DNA of 15,445 nt from an uncultured Actinotalea sp. (lineage in GTDB: Bacteria > Actinomycetota > Actinomycetes > Actinomycetales > Cellulomonadaceae), in the NCBI RefSeq assembly GCF_946885855.1, contig NZ_CAMPHH010000050.1, forward strand, positions 1 through 15,445, in the 5' to 3' direction. The notes under the pieces were generated by a model, which saw nothing but the letters and a program-made list of their open reading frames with translations, had not been told where the DNA came from and searched no databases. A program made the translations under genes and the position numbers. Of the stretch, positions 12,518 through 15,445 are shown in pieces. Positions within the stretch are counted from its first letter, which is position 1, and each line of letters starts with the position of its first letter.

Positions 12518-14065
12518 ATGCCGACCGCACCGGTCATCCTCGAGATGCGCGCCATCACCAAGACGTTCCCCGGCGTGCGCGCGCTGGACGAGGTGAGCCT
12601 CACCGTCCACGCCGGCGAGATCCACGCGATCTGCGGCGAGAACGGCGCGGGCAAGTCGACGCTCATGAAGGTGCTCTCCGGCGTCTACCCGCACGGCACC
12701 TACGAGGGCCAGGTCGTGTACGAGGGCTCGGAGGTCCGGTTCCACGACATCCGCGCCAGCGAGCACGCGGGCATCGTCATCATCCACCAGGAACTCGCGC
12801 TCATCCCCGAGTTGTCGATCATGGAGAACATCTTCCTCGGCAACGAGGTGCGGGGCGGCTTCGGGATCGACTGGGAGACGACCCGCGAGCGGGCGGTCGA
12901 GCTCATGGCGCGTGTCGGCCTGGACGCGTCCCCGGACGACCAGATCAAGAACATCGGCGTCGGCAAGCAGCAGCTCGTGGAGATCGCGCGGGCGCTGTCC
13001 AAGGACGTGCGTCTGCTCATCCTCGACGAGCCGACGTCGGCGCTCAACGAGGACGACTCCGCGCACCTGCTGGACCTCCTGCGCGGGCTCCGCGCCAAGG
13101 GGCTGACCTGCATCATGATCTCCCACAAGCTCAACGAGATCACCGACGTCGCGGACGCGATCACGATCATCCGTGACGGGCGCTCCGTGGAGACGCTCAG
13201 CACCCACGAGGGCGAGGTCAGCGAGGACCGGATCATCCAGGGGATGGTCGGCCGGGCGCTGGAGTCCCGCTTCCCGGACCGGACGCCGACCATCGGGGAG
13301 ACGTTCTTCGAGGTGCGCGGCTGGACGGTCGAGCACCCTCAGGTCCCCGGGCGCCTGGTGTGCAAGGGCTCGTCGTTCCACGTCCGCCGCGGCGAGATCG
13401 TCGGCTTCGCGGGGATCATGGGCGCCGGACGGACCGAGCTGGCGCGGTCGCTCTTCGGCCGCACCTACGGGCGGTACCTCGCCGGGCAGATCTACAAGGA
13501 CGGCCGGCCGATCGAGGCCCACACCGTGCAGCAGGCGATCGACCACGGCATCGCCTACGTCCCGGAGGACCGCAAGGCGCTCGGCCTCAACCTCCTCGAC
13601 ACCATCGAGGACACGGTCGTCGCGGCGGCGCTGGACAAGGTCTCGGACCGTGGAGTCATCGACGGCACGCGCGTCCACCAGGCCGCCGAGCGGTACCGGA
13701 CCTCGTTCAACATCAAGACGCCGTCCGTGCGGGTGGGCGTCGCCAAGCTCTCCGGCGGGAACCAGCAGAAGGTGCTGCTCGGCAAGTGGATGTTCACCGA
13801 GCCGGACCTGCTCATCCTCGACGAGCCCACGCGGGGCATCGACGTCGGCGCCAAGTTCGAGATCTACGGCCTCATCCACCGCCTCGCGGCGGCGGGCAAG
13901 GGTGTCGTGGTCATCTCCTCCGAGCTCCCCGAGCTCCTCGGTCTGTGCGACCGGATCTACACCCTCTTCGAGGGCTCCATCACCGGCGACGTCCCGCAGG
14001 CGGACGCGACGCAGGAGAACCTCATGCGACTCATGACCGGCGCGTCGTCGGTCATGTCCCTCTGA
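12518..14065 (+). CDS. mmsA: Multiple monosaccharide ABC transporter ATP-binding protein
   Basis: A 515-residue two-domain CUT2 ATPase of the MmsA/GguA group, which drives import of several monosaccharides with MmsB and a ChvE-like binding protein. Domain 1: Walker [10 protein letters not shown] (40-48), Q-loop Gln91, the group-specific signature [16 protein letters not shown] (145-160) in place of LSGGQ, Walker [12 protein letters not shown] (166-176) and His203 in ISHK. Domain 2: degenerate Walker [10 protein letters not shown] (299-307), signature LSGGNQQ (411-417), Walker [15 protein letters not shown] (431-444) and SSE in place of the H-loop. The degenerate second site is normal in this family. 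ATG 12518 is chosen over an in-frame ATG at 12374 because the family begins here ([14 protein letters not shown]); AGAAGGG provides a ribosome site. The permease follows by 24 nt. Confidence 0.95.
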   Translation: MPTAPVILEMRAITKTFPGVRALDEVSLTVHAGEIHAICGENGAGKSTLMKVLSGVYPHGTYEGQVVYEGSEVRFHDIRASEHAGIVIIHQELALIPELSIMENIFLGNEVRGGFGIDWETTRERAVELMARVGLDASPDDQIKNIGVGKQQLVEIARALSKDVRLLILDEPTSALNEDDSAHLLDLLRGLRAKGLTCIMISHKLNEITDVADAITIIRDGRSVETLSTHEGEVSEDRIIQGMVGRALESRFPDRTPTIGETFFEVRGWTVEHPQVPGRLVCKGSSFHVRRGEIVGFAGIMGAGRTELARSLFGRTYGRYLAGQIYKDGRPIEAHTVQQAIDHGIAYVPEDRKALGLNLLDTIEDTVVAAALDKVSDRGVIDGTRVHQAAERYRTSFNIKTPSVRVGVAKLSGGNQQKVLLGKWMFTEPDLLILDEPTRGIDVGAKFEIYGLIHRLAAAGKGVVVISSELPELLGLCDRIYTLFEGSITGDVPQADATQENLMRLMTGASSVMSL

Positions 14066-14089
14066 CGCAGGCGAAGGACTGACACGACG

Positions 14090-15373
14090 ATGAAGGCACT
14101 GGGACAGATCTTCAGCGGCGGCGCGCGCCAGTTCGGCATGGTGTTCGCGCTCCTGCTTCTCGTGCTGGTGTTCCAGGTGGCGACCGGCGGCAAGGTGCTG
14201 ACGTCCACCAACATGCAGAACATCATCAACGGCAACTCGTACGTGCTGATCCTCGCGATCGGCATGGTGCTCGTCATCATCGCCGGGCACATCGACCTCT
14301 CGGTCGGCTCGGTCGCTGCGGTGACGGGCATCGTCGTCGCCCTGGCGATCCGGGACTGGGGCTTCCCCTGGTGGGCGGGCATCCTCCTGGGCCTCGGCGT
14401 CGGGGCGGTCATCGGCGCCTGGCACGGGTTCTGGGTCGCCTACGTGGGCATCCCCGGCTTCATCACCACGCTGGCGGGGATGCTGCTGTTCCGCGGGGCC
14501 AACCAGTACATCGGCCAGTCCAACACCGTCCCCGTGCCGGACGAGATCCAGTTCCTCGGCGCCGGGTACCTGCCGGAGTGGGGGCCGGACACCGGCCTCA
14601 ACAACTCCACGCTGCTGCTGGGCGTGCTCGGCATCGCCGCCCTGGTGTGGCGCGAGATGCGGCGCCGGGCCACCGAGGTGCGGCTCGGCAGCGAGCCCGT
14701 GCCGATGTGGGCGGTCGTCACCCGGATCGGGATCCTCGCCGTCGTCATCGCCGCGCTGACCTTCGTCTTCGGCTCCGGTCGCGTGGGCACCTCGTTCCCG
14801 GTGGCCGGCGTCATCCTCCTGGTCCTGGCGCTCGTGTACGCCTTCGTCAGCAACCGCACGATCACCGGTCGCCACGTCTACGCCGTGGGCGGCAACCGGG
14901 CCGCCGCGGCCCTGTCCGGCGTCAACATCAAGCGCACGAACTTCTTCGTCATGCTCAACATGTCGGTGCTCGCGGCCCTGGCGGGCATCGTCTTCATCGG
15001 ACGCTCGACGGCGTCCGGCCCGTTCGACGGGACCAACTGGGAGCTCGACGCCATCGCCGCCGTGTTCATCGGTGGGGCGGCGGTCTCCGGCGGCGTCGGC
15101 ACCGTGGTCGGCTCGATCATCGGCGGCCTGGTCATGGCGGTGCTGAACAACGGGCTCCAGCTCATGGGCGTCGGCTCGGACCTCACCCAGATCATCAAGG
15201 GTCTGGTCCTCCTCGCCGCTGTCGCCTTCGACGTCTACAACAAGACCCAGGGGCGGCCGTCGATCATCGGGCTGCTGACGCAGAGCCGGCGGCGGAACAC
15301 CCTGCTCGCGGGCGGCACCCCGGACCCGACGGTCCCGGACGCCCCCGCACCGGAGCCGGCGGCCAAGCGCTGA
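14090..15373 (+). CDS. mmsB: Multiple monosaccharide ABC transporter permease
   Basis: A 427-residue inner-membrane permease of the MmsB/GguB type, longer than RbsC-type permeases (about 320) as expected for this group. Hydrophobic segments run from about 15-32, 50-66, 72-88, 94-118, 122-136, 173-187, 207-227, 235-254, 284-303, 321-350 and 367-382. IIAGHIDLSVGSVAAVTG (63-80) is the CUT2 permease hallmark. The cytoplasmic loop GRHVYAVGGNRAAAALSGVN (260-279) is the EAA-like element that docks on the ATPase. The last 40 residues are a soluble Pro/Ala-rich tail. It follows mmsA by 24 nt, clearly one operon. No substrate-binding protein gene is visible on either side inside the window. Confidence 0.95.
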   Translation: MKALGQIFSGGARQFGMVFALLLLVLVFQVATGGKVLTSTNMQNIINGNSYVLILAIGMVLVIIAGHIDLSVGSVAAVTGIVVALAIRDWGFPWWAGILLGLGVGAVIGAWHGFWVAYVGIPGFITTLAGMLLFRGANQYIGQSNTVPVPDEIQFLGAGYLPEWGPDTGLNNSTLLLGVLGIAALVWREMRRRATEVRLGSEPVPMWAVVTRIGILAVVIAALTFVFGSGRVGTSFPVAGVILLVLALVYAFVSNRTITGRHVYAVGGNRAAAALSGVNIKRTNFFVMLNMSVLAALAGIVFIGRSTASGPFDGTNWELDAIAAVFIGGAAVSGGVGTVVGSIIGGLVMAVLNNGLQLMGVGSDLTQIIKGLVLLAAVAFDVYNKTQGRPSIIGLLTQSRRRNTLLAGGTPDPTVPDAPAPEPAAKR

Positions 15374-15377
15374 CCCG

Positions 15378-15398
15378 GGTCCCCTGACCGGCGGGACC
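15378..15398 (+). terminator. Weak hairpin after mmsB
   Basis: GGTCCC (15378-15383) pairs with GGGACC (15393-15398) around a 9-nt loop, just after the stop. The stem is only 6 bp, so termination may be partial or this may be chance. The final 47 bases of the window show nothing else. Confidence 0.3.
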
Positions 15399-15445
15399 GC
15401 CCGCACCGCAGACCCCCTGCTCGCACACCGCCGCACCGGCAGCAC

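Noticed and set aside
12410..15445. A very long open frame on the minus strand opposite mmsA-mmsB, more than 1000 codons without a stop.
   Set aside because: It is the antisense shadow of two certain genes. High GC with G/C third positions removes stops on the opposite strand, and the translation is Asp/Arg/Val/His repeats with no domain.
1..15445. CRISPR arrays, tRNA or rRNA genes, transposases, integrase and attachment sites, or a defence island around the HNH gene.
   Set aside because: No regularly spaced repeats, no tRNA-like cloverleaf, and no recombinase, restriction or toxin-antitoxin reading frame could be supported.

Overview
The window is high-GC DNA with strong G/C preference at third codon positions, GTG starts, apparently leaderless promoters and GC-rich terminators without U tracts. 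Together with an F420-type reductase, DUF2252/DUF2254/DUF4287 proteins and an MmsAB sugar transporter, this points to an actinobacterium. A Cellulomonas-like member of the Micrococcales is my best guess from sequence style and is not proven. I see no tRNA, rRNA, CRISPR array, insertion sequence or phage gene.

Layout. (1) 1-850: the 3' end of a glycerophosphodiester phosphodiesterase, then two strong hairpins before a convergent neighbour. (2) 848-2037: a divergent pair of a MarR regulator (-) and an F420-type NADP reductase (+), with two TTGT-N4-ACAA operator candidates between them. (3) 2038-3973: a doubtful small ORF, a GT1-type glycosyltransferase (-) broken by a frameshift in a 6-C run, and a small HNH nuclease-like protein (+). 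(4) 4054-8178: a cluster of poorly characterised proteins: a DUF2252 gene truncated at its 3' end, a DUF4287 protein, an SRPBCC protein with an unusual C-terminal tail, an unrecognised protein (-) and a DUF2254 membrane protein. (5) 8182-10088: an MFS exporter (-) and TetR regulator (+), divergent, with two copies of an 18-bp palindrome GTTGTCC-N4-GGACAAC in the shared control region. (6) 10144-15373: a ROK repressor and a single-domain CUT2-type sugar ABC ATPase in one operon, a 335-bp control region, then mmsA-mmsB (two-domain ATPase and permease of a multiple-monosaccharide ABC importer). No sugar-binding protein gene is present inside the window.

How the genes work together. Three regulator/target units can be read directly: MarR with the reductase, TetR with the MFS exporter, and ROK with sugar import. 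The first two have paired operator candidates placed on the -35 and start regions of the target promoter. The third has a -10/-35 promoter with a small palindrome over its -35 box and stacked hairpins in its leader. Six genes have a TANNNT -10 box only 6-8 nt before the start codon, which predicts leaderless mRNAs. I see no clearly new defence or mobile system. The best leads are the two operator pairs, the orphan ATPase beside a transporter that lacks a local binding protein, the two broken genes and the odd SRPBCC tail.
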